Positions 1-11,400 of a stretch of 64,000 nucleotides of DNA are shown here, one piece after another. The stretch's first letter is position 1, and the number at the start of each line of letters is the position of its first letter. The position numbers were made by a program, and so were the translations under genes. Under the pieces are notes generated by a model. The model was not told the DNA's origin, ran no database searches, and saw nothing but the letters and a program-made list of their open reading frames with translations. The stretch spans positions 3,348,001 to 3,412,000 of the forward strand of contig OZ218953.1 of NCBI GenBank assembly GCA_965112735.1, given 5' to 3'. Source of the DNA: Phaeosaccion multiseriatum. Its lineage: Eukaryota > Ochrophyta, other classes.

Positions 1-19
1 TTCCCACTGTGCCATCCTT

Positions 20-23
<4 letters not shown>

Positions 24-57
<34 letters not shown>
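24..57 (+). repeat. (CT)n microsatellite in the RACK1 intron
   Basis: A pure CT dinucleotide run of about 34 bp, sitting 28 bp upstream of the RACK1 acceptor and serving as its pyrimidine tract. Confidence 0.9.
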
Positions 58-64
<7 letters not shown>

Positions 65-85
65 CCTTTTCTCCACGACCACCAG

Positions 86-329
86 CTTGGTGTTCTCGCC
101 CAACCGTTACTGGCTGTGCGCCGCCACCACGCAGGGTATCAAGATCTGGGACCTCGAGTCCAAGATTGTCGTGGACGAGCTCAGGCCCGACTTCCCCCAG
201 ATCTCCACCACCACCCGCGCCCTCATCCCCTACTGCACCTGCCTGTGCTGGTCCAGCAACGGCTCCATCCTGTACTCCGGCTACACTGATGGCGTGATTC
301 GCGCGTGGCACGTGGCTGGCACCATGTAA
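86..329 (+). CDS. RACK1: RACK1 (receptor for activated C kinase 1), last exon, 5' part outside window
   Basis: This is the C-terminal exon of the seven-bladed WD40 protein RACK1, a scaffold on the small ribosomal subunit that also docks signalling kinases. The exon follows a pyrimidine-rich acceptor (AG at 84-85) and ends with TAA at 327-329. It encodes about 80 residues. [20 protein letters not shown] is the hallmark of RACK1 blade 6/7, and VVDEL and [12 protein letters not shown] complete the last blade and close the propeller. The rest of the gene lies left of the window. The upstream intron ends in a (CT)n run that doubles as its polypyrimidine tract. Family identity is very strong; only the fragment present can be judged. 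Confidence 0.93.
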
Positions 330-787
330 ACAGCAGCGCATGAGCATCCTCACATGACTTCAGCGTTGTTGAGAGTTTGAGAATTGAGAGTGCACTTCTC
401 AACTCCTGGGCTCTGCTTTGAATAATGAAGGCCTTTTCTTCCCCCTTTCCTCTTATCTTACTATTGCGAAACCTTTATTGTATTTCATCGCAATAGTTAG
501 CTCATAATTGTATTGCAAATGGGACGCATGATCGTGTCTACGCACGCAGGCCGACTGAGCATTGCTCTACCGTGAAGGAGAAGAAGAACCACAGGCATCG
601 ACTCCTGCTGAGCTTTCCGCTCATGGACCCGCCTCGCCTCCTCCTAGCAAGCTTCTGCCCCAGCCAAACCTCATGGGTGAACTCAACTAACCGCCCCAGC
701 CCCCCCCCCCCCCCCATACACCTTTCCCTCCGCCTTGATACACTTGTCGGGTCAGTCCTGAAAATAAATACATTGACATTACCCCCG
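330..787. other. Convergent 3' spacer between RACK1 and the SNARE gene
   Basis: About 460 bp between two stop codons that face each other. It must hold both 3' UTRs. The first part is AT-richer than its surroundings (around 420-530), and there is a C-run near 700-713. No reading frame here has support beyond chance. Confidence 0.6.
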
Positions 788-1386
788 TCACGGCGTCGCA
801 ACGCGGGCGGAAGAGGAAGAGGCGGCAGGGTCTGGGGGAGTTTCGTTGCCGTCTCCGCCCAAGCTGACGTTATTGAGCACTGCCCATATGATGATGGCCA
901 CCACGAGCACGACATTGATGCACCCAAAGCACTGCAGCCCCAAGAGGAGGGTGGAGGGAAGGAGTCAAGAGGGGCGTTGGAGGGAGCAAGGAGGGAAGGC
1001 GTCACGTAAGCAAGCCAAGTCAGCCAGTTTCAGTGGGGGAGAGGATAGGAGAGGGGAAGTAAGTGGGAAGGATAGGATGAACTTAACTTAAACAAACACC
1101 CTACGCCGCAACACAAAGTATTGGCCCAACAGTGGTGCACTCACCTGAATGAATTTGTCGGTCATCATGCGCTTGCTAAATACCATGATGAGCTTGTCCG
1201 CCCGCTGCATTTGGCCCTCGATGTTTCGCACGCCTTGGTTGGCCGACTCAATCTTTTCTCTATTTGCCACCATGCCTGCGAGTGCCTCGTCTCCCACTTC
1301 GTTGGCAGCCTGCGCGTGGCTTACAATGTTCTTGAATTTGTTCTCAATGTCGTCCTGCACTCTCCCCGCCTCATCCAGCTACACCA

Positions 1387-1437
<51 letters not shown>

Positions 1438-2271
1438 GAGAGCACGCGGTGCGGTGAGCACGAACAGATGTGCAGGAAGGGGTGGAGGTGGTTGAGGTCA
1501 GGTCGGGTGGGATGTGGGGGGGGGGGAGTAGGGTGGAAAGGGGGGGGGGGAGGTGGATGGGGTGAGGTGATGAGGGGACGCACACAGGACACGAGTGGGA
1601 AATAAACCTAGGAGGAGAGACTGACTCCCCATAGAAACAAGCGCAGAGAGAGATGTCTAACCTTTTCCTCCGCTGATGCTTTCTGCGGCTCCTCCTTTGG
1701 TGAACCCCCCCTTCCCGTCAGCCCCACGAAGAGCTCACTCCTATCCGAAGTTGTGGTCTTTGCCTCTTCCAGCGTCTGCTTCAACGCTGCAAACTCCTTG
1801 TCTTTCCGGTCCTTGTCCCCGCTGTATCGCGCCTTCTGAACAGCGTCGCGCATGAGCTTGATCTCGAGGCCGTAGCTGCGGCGCATGTTGTCTATTCGGC
1901 TAACGATCTTCGAGGCCTGAAGAAGTGTAGAGGCGGAGGCATAGGGGGGGGGGGAGGGGGCAGGAGGAGGAAGAGGAGGAGGGGGAGGAGGAGGAGGGGG
2001 AGGAGGAGGAGGAGGAGGAGGAGGAGGGCGGGCAGGAAGAAGAATGAGAATGCCCCCTCTTAGCCGAGTGGACGATGTGGGGACAGCGAGTGACATTTCT
2101 CTTCCACCTGCCCCTCTACCTCCCTCTCTCCCCCTCCCCTCTGAAACAGACACGCACCTCCTTTATACTCTCTTCCCGCCCCGATCCACCCTTCCCCACA
2201 GTGTCCAGACATGTTGTAAGTTGACCCAAAGCTTTTTCATACGACTCTTCCCAGAATTTGACGTCCGTCAT
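788..2271 (-). CDS. Qb-SNARE, novel plant SNARE (NPSN)/Vti1-like
   Basis: Four exons on the minus strand: 2158-2271, 1662-1916, 1145-1378, 788-931, all with GT-AG borders and kept phase, giving 248 residues. SNAREs drive membrane fusion through a four-helix bundle. The N-terminal half is helical (SRIDNMRRSYGLEIKLMRDA). A SNARE heptad region lies at about residues 140-198 (GDEALAGMVANREKIES, ending in MMTDKFI). A single transmembrane anchor spans about 203-221 (INVVLVVAIIIWAVL), followed by a 27-residue tail. TDKFI followed by the membrane anchor recalls plant NPSN proteins (TDKCI), but Vti1-like REKI is also present. By position, the central ionic-layer residue looks like Asn rather than Gln. 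The start ATG at 2269-2271 is the first Met of the open exon. SNARE membership is sure; the subfamily is a judgement. Confidence 0.82.
1395..1434 (+). repeat. (AG)n microsatellite in SNARE intron
   Basis: An AG run of about 40 bp on the plus strand, so CT on the sense strand of the minus-strand SNARE gene, just upstream of its third exon acceptor. Confidence 0.9.
1951..2036 (+). repeat. (GGA)n/(GGGGA)n purine tract in SNARE intron
   Basis: Imperfect GGA-rich tract of about 85 bp, reading as CCT repeats in the sense direction upstream of the second SNARE exon. Confidence 0.85.
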
Positions 2272-2808
2272 GGCTCCCGAGAGCTGCTACTTCCTGAACA
2301 CAGAGAGCAATGCGGAGAGGGGGAAGACAGGCTGTTAGAAGAGTCGAGGTGAGAACCGAGAGATTTTGCAAGAGCGAGAGACACACACACACACAGAGAG
2401 AGAGAGAGAGGGAGACAGAGACAGAGAGGTTGTTCGTGACTCGAGCGGGGATTCCAGTAAGCCGGTTGGAGGTGGCCCCACTTCAGCGTGGAAAGCGCAG
2501 CCGGGGGCTGAAAACACAAAGGAATCCTCACTTTGTTTGAAGGAGCCAAGGAAGGGGGTGCAGGAAGAGGAAGAAGGGGTACTTCGTCGAGGGAAGCGGA
2601 CCGACAATAGGAAGCAGCGACCGTGGAAGCTCAATCAAATGCTACTCTGTAGGGAAGGAGGGGAGAGGAAGGGCGAGAGCGAGCGCAACAGCACATCGAT
2701 ATTAAGTTTCAGGTCTCGATATTTGCTGACTTACTCCCCATTCGCGCCTCTATTTTCACCTTGCACCCTTCACCCAAAGGAACTCCAGGCTCCTTCTAAG
2801 CGCCTACA
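2272..2808. promoter_or_regulatory. Divergent intergenic region between SNARE and GatB genes
   Basis: 537 bp separating two start codons that point away from each other, so it must contain both promoters and 5' UTRs. It holds a short (CA)n/(GA)n patch at about 2381-2430. No TATA-like box or initiator could be assigned with confidence, and the reading frames crossing it look like chance. Confidence 0.5.
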
Positions 2809-5777
2809 ATGGGGAGCCTATGTCGGAGTATGGGTTGGGTCGCGTGTTCCTACTGCTGCTGCTACTTGCTATGCGTTGTGGTGTTCAAGAGCCACGCGCT
2901 TATTGTCTCGAATCCTGCCCCAATGCGTCGCTCTTGGGTAGGACAGCACCGGCCGCGCGGAGGCATGACTATGAAAGGGAAGGGGGGAGGAGGCGGAGGT
3001 GGAGGCGGTGGTAAGGGCAAGGGCAGGGGGAAAGTCAACCCGAAGCTCCTGGAGGTTCTGGAGAAGTGGGAGCCAGTGATTGGGGTGGAGGTTCATGCGC
3101 AGCTGTCCTCCAAGACCAAGGCGTACTGCTCGTGCTCCACGCTGTACAACCCCACGCAGCCCAATACACAGGTCTGTCCGGTGTGTGTTGGCGAGCCCGG
3201 ATCCCTGCCAGTGCCGAACAAGCGAGTGGTGGAGCTCTCGGCCAAGGCGAGCATGGCGCTGGGGTGTGACATCGCCAAGGAGACTAAGTGGGACAGAAAG
3301 AACTATTTTTACCCTGATACACCCAAGAACTACCAAATAACGCAGTACGACAAGCCGATTGGGTACAGTGGGGCCATTGAGCTGCCCAGCGGTAAAAAGG
3401 TGTGTGGGTGGCGGAAAAAAACTGAAGTGGCAACCCTTCAGAACAAGTGTGTTTACCAAACAAAAAGACGAGAGAGAAATCATCCCTGAAGCACGATGTC
3501 CCTCCCTTTATTCCTTATTTAAAAAACAACCCTCAGATCGGAGTTACTCGACTGCACATGGAGGAGGACAGCGCAAAGATGAACCACCAAGGTGCAACCG
3601 CATTGGCGGGCTCCACACACTCTCTGGTGGACTTTAATAGGGCGGGCACACCGCTCGCTGAGATTGTGAGCGAGCCAGACATGAGCTCGGGCGCGGAGGC
3701 AGCTGCTTACGGGAAGGAGCTCCAGGGAATCTTGCGCTATCTGGGTGCCAGCGACGGCAACATGGCGGAGGGAAGCTTCCGACTTGACGTCAACGTATCT
3801 CTCCGACCGAAGGGCGCGACAGACTTACAGACCAAGGTTCGGACACGATACAGATAATACGGGGGTGTGTTCTGCCTCTGTTTTTGTGCTTGTGCTTCTT
3901 GTGCTTTTGCTCTCGCTCGTGCTTCTGAACATACGCTTCCCCGGCCTGACGGGCGACACTCTGACACCTCAACCTCCTCGCGTCTCCTCCTTGCAGGTGG
4001 AGCTGAAGAATCTGAACAGCTTTAGAGCCGTGCAAGACTCCACAGACTTTGAGATTATTCGGCAGGCGGCCTGCTATGAGGAGGGAACTCCCATTCGCCA
4101 AGAGACGCGGCTGTGGGACGAGAAAGAGAAGGTAAGGAAGGTTCCGGTCCAAGGAAAGAGCCGTCGCGGGTTGTAGACCCCTGAGTGCCCCCCCCCCCAC
4201 CCCCCAAGGCATTGAAACCTGTATACCCTGCCCTCTCCCTCGTCCCTACACCGCACGGCAGATTACGAAGGTGATGCGAGTCAAGGAAGGCGAGAGTGAT
4301 TATAGGTACTTCCCAGAGCCGGACATCCCACCCCTGCGGCTGTCCCAAGAGCAGTTGGACACGTGGAGGGCAGAGCTTTGTGAGCTGCCGTCCGCCAAGA
4401 GGACGCGCTACGTCGAGGAGTTCAAGCTCAATGCAGAAGACGCCAAGAATCTTGTGGAGGACAAGGTTCGTTCGTTCGTTTGTTCGTTCCTTTGACACAC
4501 GATCGCACATCTGCATTTTTGTCCTTGTTTTGTAACAACGAGACCACAAACTTAGGTAAGCTCTTCCTCTCTCGCGCTCGTTCGACGTCTTTGTGTGGCG
4601 TCCCTGGCCTGCTTTGCGGTACCTCACTCTCACCTCAGGAAGTGGCCAAGTATTTCGAAGAAGCCGTGGCCGGGGGCGCCGACCCCAAGGAGGCGTGCAA
4701 GTGGATAATCGGGGACATCATGGGGTACCTGAACAAGTGAGTCTATCTGTACGTCTGTCTGTTTGTTTCCACCTGCATCATGGAAGGAGGGCGTGGCTGG
4801 CTGCTGGGTACATGGCATCTGCTACCGCTGCTGCTTGCTGCTGTTGTTGTTGGCGTTGGTGTTGTTGTTGTTTTTGTCGGCCATGGCTATACAGCCTTGC
4901 TCTTGCCTTTGCTCATTCATCGATGTGCTTCGTTTCGTGTTGCTTGCTCGCCGTGGTATTAATAACTCGCAGCAACAAGGAGGGGGGAGGCATCTCTGAA
5001 GTCACTCTCACCCCCGCCCTTCTGGGCGAGCTAACTGGGCTCATCTCCACCGGCACCATCACCGGCAAGATCGCCAAGGAGTTGTTGCCAGAGCTGCTCG
5101 ACGGCACGTGGAAAGGAGGCGTGGAGGAGCTGGTGGAGGAGCGCGGGATGAAAGGTGGGGGTGGGGGTAGGGGTGGGCTTGGAATGATGACGTCGGCTCT
5201 TGCTATTGGTAATAGTAGTGCTCTCTCCTCTCTTTCGATAAGCTGGTTTTTTTTTTCTCCTTGCTCTCTCTCTCTCCTTCTCTGCCCATCCGAAGCCCGG
5301 GCTCTGTTTTTTTACCCTCTCCCCCCCCCTTCCCACGCACTCTCTCTCTGTCTCTCTCGCAACTGTGCGCAGCTATCTCCGATCCTGCAATCATCAAGGG
5401 TATTGTGGAAGAGGTCATCGCCGCCAACCAGGACAAGCTTGAACAGTACCGCTCTGGCAAGACCAAGCTGGCGGGCTTCTTCGTGGGACAGGTGAGCCAA
5501 GACTGCCCCTCGCGGAGGGGAGGGCGGGGTGTGCGTGTGGGTGTGTAGGGGGTGGGAACTACGGACGACTAAGAGTATGTACTGCTTCATATGCGGTGTG
5601 AGGAGTGTCAGCCAACCAGCTGGCTTGATCCCATCTATCTAACGTGGTTCGCCCCTCTTGTGCTGTGCTGGTGTGTGTGCCCCATACATACACACGCAGG
5701 TCATGGCCAAGTCAGGTTCGAGGGCGGACCCCGCCACCACCCAACGGGTCACCAAGGAGCTCCTGGACGGCGCCTAA
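2809..5777 (+). CDS. gatB: Aspartyl/glutamyl-tRNA amidotransferase subunit B, organelle-targeted
   Basis: Eight exons: 2809-3399, 3537-3836, 3997-4131, 4262-4465, 4639-4736, 4973-5154, 5373-5491, 5700-5777; 568 residues. GatB works with GatA and GatC to convert mischarged Glu-tRNA(Gln) or Asp-tRNA(Asn) into the amidated form in plastids and mitochondria. Residues 1-80 are an extension beyond bacterial GatB: a hydrophobic Cys-rich segment ([16 protein letters not shown]) then an Arg/Gly/Lys-rich stretch, consistent with signal plus transit peptide. The catalytic body starts near [19 protein letters not shown] and has a CSC...CPVC zinc-type cysteine set, [14 protein letters not shown] and [12 protein letters not shown]. 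The C-terminal tRNA-binding GatB/YqeY domain includes [19 protein letters not shown] and [14 protein letters not shown]. Total length beyond the presequence matches the family (about 480). Family assignment is secure; which organelle is inference. Confidence 0.93.
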
Positions 5778-6005
5778 CGCTGCATCGCGGCGTGCGATTG
5801 AATCAGAAAGGAGCTGCAGCAGCTGCAACTGCAGCCACAGCAGCATGAGCAGCAGCCGTATCGGCAATACAGTACAAACGGTCTATATACAAACGTATGT
5901 CTTAAATGCTCTCTTGAATATCTCCCCCATTCTCTTTCTCTCTCTTGAATGTCTCACTCACTCTCTCTCCCTCTCTCTCTATTCCTCTGTGCACAAAAGC
6001 GTTAG
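5778..6005. other. Convergent spacer between gatB and the 6006-6632 gene
   Basis: 228 bp between facing stop codons. It contains CT-rich stretches around 5935-5985 and nothing else recognisable. Confidence 0.5.
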
Positions 6006-6632
6006 CTACATGAACTGAGGGTCGAGCTCATGATGAACCGCACTCTTCGGCGTGCTTGTGCTCAGTCCCATATCTCGATACTTGATGCCATTGAAGCTCT
6101 TACTAAAAGCTTGTTGTCGCGCATGCCTCTCGAAGGTAAAGGTGGCCGCCGTAGGCTTCTTCTGGCCAATGTCTGCCGTGGTCGTGCTATACAGAGGGTT
6201 TTGGGACTTTGGTGTGTGACGGAAAGACTCAAGTAGGGCATCCAATGCCGCCTTCTCCTTTGGCAGCACCACCTTAGATGTCCCAAACTCCCCACAAAAC
6301 TCTGGCTGGTTTGCCGCTGATGAAACAATGATTGGCCTCTTGCCCAAGCTTCGTTTCCGGGCTCGCTCTCCCAACGACGACCTCTGTCCCATCGTCTTGG
6401 CCTGTCGGCTGTCGCTGTGAGGAATACCCTTGCCGACATCGTCGCTGGTGCGCGAATACATAAAGCTCCAGTCTATGTTCATCCCAACCGGGTCTGGCTT
6501 GGGCATCAGTCTCTTCACTTCTGGCGCGTCGAACGACTTGGCGCTGCTCACCTCTACCATCCTGCTCGTGGTCACATAGAAGGGGTCGTTGGAGTCCTTC
6601 ACCTCCAGCAGCCCTCGCCCTCGCTGCGCCAT
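6006..6632 (-). CDS. Small intronless protein, candidate flagellar microtubule-associated (PIERCE/CFAP-like)
   Basis: A single exon of 208 residues starting at ATG 6630-6632. It has no signal peptide or membrane segment. Two related motifs appear: SNDPFYVTTSRMVEV near the N-terminus and SQNPLYSTTTADIGQKKPT near residue 145, followed by FSKSFNGIKYRDMGLSTST. The pattern NP-aromatic-x-T-T with a following G, then Phe-rich segments and a Tyr-Arg-x-x-Gly-Leu motif, resembles small ciliary microtubule-inner proteins such as PIERCE1. That resemblance is from memory of the motif style, not from an alignment. It is one of only two genes here modelled without a needed intron, and it is divergent from the EDEM-like gene 289 bp away. 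It could equally be a lineage-specific protein of unknown role. Confidence 0.6.
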   Translation of the reverse strand: MAQRGRGLLEVKDSNDPFYVTTSRMVEVSSAKSFDAPEVKRLMPKPDPVGMNIDWSFMYSRTSDDVGKGIPHSDSRQAKTMGQRSSLGERARKRSLGKRPIIVSSAANQPEFCGEFGTSKVVLPKEKAALDALLESFRHTPKSQNPLYSTTTADIGQKKPTAATFTFERHARQQAFSKSFNGIKYRDMGLSTSTPKSAVHHELDPQFM

Positions 6633-6921
6633 AATGAAGCACTGCCTACTGCCTCACGAATTTGCTATTGTTCTCTCCTTTCCTCTCTCTCTCTCTCTCT
6701 CTTTTCTTCCCTCTTCCTCACTGGGTAACGCCCAAAAAAGCAAAATGGTTTCCATTACGGCATGGAGCACCCCTTTTTCCCTCTCATCCACTCTTTTGAT
6801 CTCCTTTCCCCAGACTCTCTCCCTCCTTCCTTCTCGCAAGTCTTGGAAAGCCTTGGGAGTATCTTGGAAGGGAGAGGAGAAAATTAGAATGAGAGAGCAG
6901 AGAGCGAGATGAGAAGCGCAG
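6633..6921. promoter_or_regulatory. Short divergent spacer upstream of the EDEM-like gene
   Basis: 289 bp between two divergent start codons. It contains a CT-rich patch at about 6680-6720 and must carry both promoters. No specific box was identified. Confidence 0.45.
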
Positions 6922-8431
6922 ATGCCTATGGCGGCCCGTGCTCTTGTTCCCTTCTTCGTTGGCCTCTTACTTCTCTGCAGACCATGCACCGGCCGGCCAA
7001 GGGATGGAGAGGGGGGAGGAGGAGGGCCAGACACGACCTTCCCCACAATGAGTGCCCAGGACAAGGCGGCCCTCCGAGAGGAGGCCAAGAGCATGTTCCA
7101 GCACGGATACGATGGCTACATGCAGCACGCCTTCCCTCAAGGAGAGCTGAGGCCTGTAAGTTGCACAGGACGGGACTTCGACTTGGTCGAAATACCAATG
7201 CTTTCGCTGGTCGACTGCATGAGCACGTTGTGCATCATGGGGATGCACGAGTGAGTGAGAGATGGAGAGACAGAGGAGGAGAGGGACAGAGAGAGGAAGG
7301 GGGGGGAGGGTGGGAAGGCGAGAGGGGGGGAGGGAAGGAGAAAGAAAAGAGAAGGGGAGGGGAAGGGGAGGGAGATGGAGGGGATCCCATCCTCCTGTGG
7401 TGGGCTGGACCCTGTTCTCACGCCTTTTGTCTTTTTGTTCTCGAATCGCCCATCGCCGGGCTGTGTCCACCAGAGAGTTCAGAAGAGCGGTTGGTCTCGT
7501 GTCCAGCCTACTGCACTTCAACTTCGATCTGAATATAAGCGTCTTCGAGACGACCATCCGCATGCTAGGCGGCCTGCTGTCGGCCCATATGCTCGCCCTG
7601 GACCCGTCTCTTGGTCTGTTTGCGGCTGAGACCGGCGAGCACTACGATGGAGAGCTCTTGGACTTGGCGATCGATCTGGGCGACCGACTCCTTCCGGCGT
7701 TCGACACGCGAACAGGTGCGTGGGTTGGTTCGACGAGAAGGGCGACTGACGAAGGGGCACGTCCCCACGACGCTTGTGACTGACACAATGAACGACGAAT
7801 GAAATGAAGTGAGAAAACATCTCTCATGTAGCGTAGCGCGTGTTGGAACCCACTCTCATCAACCCTTTCTTGCAGGCATTCCCTTCGGCACTGTGAACTT
7901 AATGAGGGGCGTTCCGAGGGGGGAGAGCGAGTTGGCGAGCTTAGCAGGTAAGAAGGCGAGAGACCAAACCATGGATGGATGGCGCCCTCTCCCTGCTGCT
8001 GCCTAAGCTGACTGGACAGCAAGTCATTGAGTGAGTGTTTCCTCATGACGCTGCCCCTCCCCCTCTCTCCTCTCCTCTCCTCCTCTCTTCACAGGGGCGG
8101 GCTCCCTGACGCTGGAGTTCACGACGCTGTCGGCCCTGTCGGGGGACCCACGGTATGGGCAGGCGGCGGAGAGAGCCGTCCGAGAGCTGTTCAGCAGGAG
8201 GACGGCGCTGGGCTTGCTGGGGAAGCACATTAATATACAGGTGCGTTGTGTGTGTGTGTGTGTGTGGTTGATGGGGGTCAAGCATAGCAGCAGCCATACA
8301 TAGCAGCGACCCCCGCAACGTCCGTCTGCCCCGTCCCGTCCCGTATATCGCTGCTCCTCCTTACTCCCTCTCCTCCCCCTCCTCCTCCTCCTCGTCCTCG
8401 TCCTCCTCGTCCTCCTCCTCCTCCGATGATG

Positions 8432-8494
<63 letters not shown>

Positions 8495-11400
8495 CTGCAG
8501 ACGGGGCTCTGGTCGGAGTCTGTGTCGGGCATCGGCTCCAACGCAGACTCCTTCTACGAGTACCTCCTGAAGCTTTATGTGTTGAAGGGGGATCAGGACT
8601 TCCTGCATATGTTCATGGAGTTGTTCTGGCCCATACAGGTGAGGAAGGGGGATGGGTCAGTGGGTGGGTGGGTGGGTGGGTAAATGAGTAAGATGAGTGG
8701 AATGTGATTCTTCTTCGGCCAGACACACCCACGGCATGTACGCTTTGATCTCATCAACTCGAGTTATTGATTGGTTGTTTCATCGCCGTTCTTTTCTATT
8801 GTCTGTCACTCATTCTCTTCCCATGCCACAGCAAACGCTCAGACGGGGAGACTTCTTCGCCGAAGTCCACATTCAAACAGGGGACGTGACGAGAGAAGCC
8901 TTTGAAAGCCTCATGTCGTTCTGGCCGGGAGTGCTTACTACGATGGGCCAGCTCAAGGAAGCGGCAAGGGGTCTCAACGCGGGCTTCAAGGTGTGGAGGG
9001 ACTTTGGGGCCCTTCCTGAGGAGCTCAACTACGGCACCTGGCAGCTGGGCATGCACGACGGGGGGTTGGTGAGTTTTAGCTTCCAGAAAAGCAAGCAAAA
9101 GCTTTTAGGGGCTTGGGGCTCGCTGGCTAGTGGGCTGGTTGGTTGGTTGGTTGGTTTGTTTGGGGCGCAACCGTTACAGTTGGCATTCAGAACTCGAAAC
9201 AGTGTTTGTATTTCCCGTTTCGTCTCTGGTCCCTCGTCTCTTGGGGGGCACAATCGGTGTGAAACGATCCTACCCCTACCACCTGTTTCACTCGTCCGTC
9301 CTTGCTTCCCTCCTTCCCTTTCCTCCCTTCCTTCTTTCCGTTCCATCCTTCCTCCCTCCCTCCCTCTCTCCCTTCCTTCCTTCCTTCCTTACCTCCTCCT
9401 TTCCGTTCTATCCACACGCGCAGCTGTACCCGCTCCGCCCCGAGCTCATCGAGAGTACCATGCTCCAGTACAGGGCCACCAAAGACGCGTCCTGGCTGTG
9501 GGCAGGGGTCGAATTCATGGCCTCCATTCAGAAGCGCTGCTGGACGGAGTGCGGTTACGCAAGCTTACTTCGGGGGACAGACCATAATGACCACCGTGTG
9601 CTGCTGGACGAGATGCCCTCCTTCTTCCTGGCAGAGACTTGCAAGTACCTCTACCTGCTCTACGATGAAGACAACTTCATACACAGCAGCAAGGGTGGGG
9701 GATATGTGTTTACTACCGAAGCCCACCCTCTGCACATTGGCGCCATTCGTAGCGGGGGCTTTGCCGAGGCGAGGGAGGGGGGGGGGAACTCCTCCTCCTC
9801 CTCCTCCTCCTCCTCCTCCTCCTCCTCCTCCTCTTCCTCCTCCTTCCTCTCCAGCAAGCCCCGCAAGGCCCATAGTAGCCTCGGTCTCAACTTGCGCCAA
9901 GCGGGTCAAGCACTAAAGACAAAGCTCTTGACGTACATGTTTGGAGGCGAGGACGCTTCCAAGCCCCCCCTGCAGCGCTCCGGCTCAGCTGCTGCGTTAG
10001 CCACTGCGGCTGCGGCTGCGGCACATCAATCTGAGGGGGCGCCGGCGTCGGAGCGACTGAGGCAACAGCTGCTGCACTTGATGCTACAGCAGCAGGAGCA
10101 GCAGCAGCAGCAGAAAAAAATACAGCAGGGGGAGGAAGAGGATGAAGAGGAGGAGGAGAAAGCAAGGGTTCTATCCAGAGACTATGCGCGTATGGCGGAG
10201 TGGGAGCAAGGCATCAGCGAAGTGGGTGAGGGTGGGTACTCGCAGTGCCCGGCCCGCAAGGACTGGTGGGACGTTCCGATGCCGTACTCGCGCAACTTTC
10301 GCGTCACAGGTGCCTACCAAGGGGTGGGAGGTCAATGTGTGGAGCCGAGGTGCGTGAGCGTCGGGAGGGGGGAGGGGGGGGCTGCAAAGGGTTATGAGAC
10401 GACACAGGAGCAAGTGCTGCCGAGTGAGTTCAACCATCCTCTCTTGTGGCTCAACGCCATCGCCCTCTCATCCTGTTCCCATCTCCTCCTCCTCCTCCTC
10501 CTCCTCCTCGTCCTCCTCCCCCCCCCCTTCCACCTCTTTACCATCCAGTCACGTGCACTTCAGCCTGCCTGGCGTGGGGACCTTCCGCCTGCAGCCCCTC
10601 GCTGGCGGCTTCAGAGTGGTTCACGAGAGCAGCGGAGATGTGATGTTGGTAACGCAGCCCGAAAGGGGTCCTTTTATCATTTGGTATACGCCAGGCTATA
10701 AGGGAGCCGACACCTTCGTTACTTTGTCCGATGCGGAAGGTAGGTGTGGTGGCTACATGGAGGGTGGCGTTGGGGCGAAGGGAAGGGTCGTCTTGCTTGT
10801 CAAAGCCTGGCACCACCAGCGGCTGCCGTCACTGCTGCTGGTGCTGGTGCTGCTGCTAGTGCTACTACTACTGATGCTGATGCTGCCGATACTGCTGCAG
10901 CGATCGTCGTGCTCTGTTCTCTTATCGTCGTCTGCGCAGCGCTCTTCCAACGCCTCTGCCCCTTCCCATTCCCTCCCTTCCCACGTCTTTCTCTGCCGTT
11001 GTAATTGCACCATACCACATACGCATGTCCGATGTCTCACAGGGCACTCCACGAGGTGCCAATTTCGCTGGAACTCTCGGTCCTTCCCGTGCCTCCCCGG
11101 CAGCTTCTCGGACAGGGGCGCCGTCCTGAAGGGCAGGCGGGTTTTCCTTGCCAAGGATGGCTTGTTGGGATGCGAGGACGACATCCCCATTGATCCTGCC
11201 GCCAGGGAGAGTGTATACGTCACTGTTCGAGGAGCTTGCACCTTTGAGAGTAAGGCGCGGCGAGCAAGACGGCAAGGCGCGGCGGCACTCGTGGTGATCA
11301 ACAGCAGCAGCGGAGAAGGTGGGGAAGACGAGGTGCTGATCATGGCCGGAGACGGCGGTGGCGGCGTTAGCGGTGGCGGTGGCGGTAGCCGTGGCATCGG

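Noticed and set aside
538-1009. 145- and 155-residue overlapping frames on both strands
   Set aside because: The real coding frame here is a third one that encodes the SNARE membrane anchor; the two long frames are shadows.
10310-10548. Exon 7 of the EDEM-like gene ending at the GTGCCTACC donor (10309)
   Set aside because: That donor gives the wrong phase for the conserved exon 8; the donor at 10350 (GTGCGTGAGC) keeps phase.
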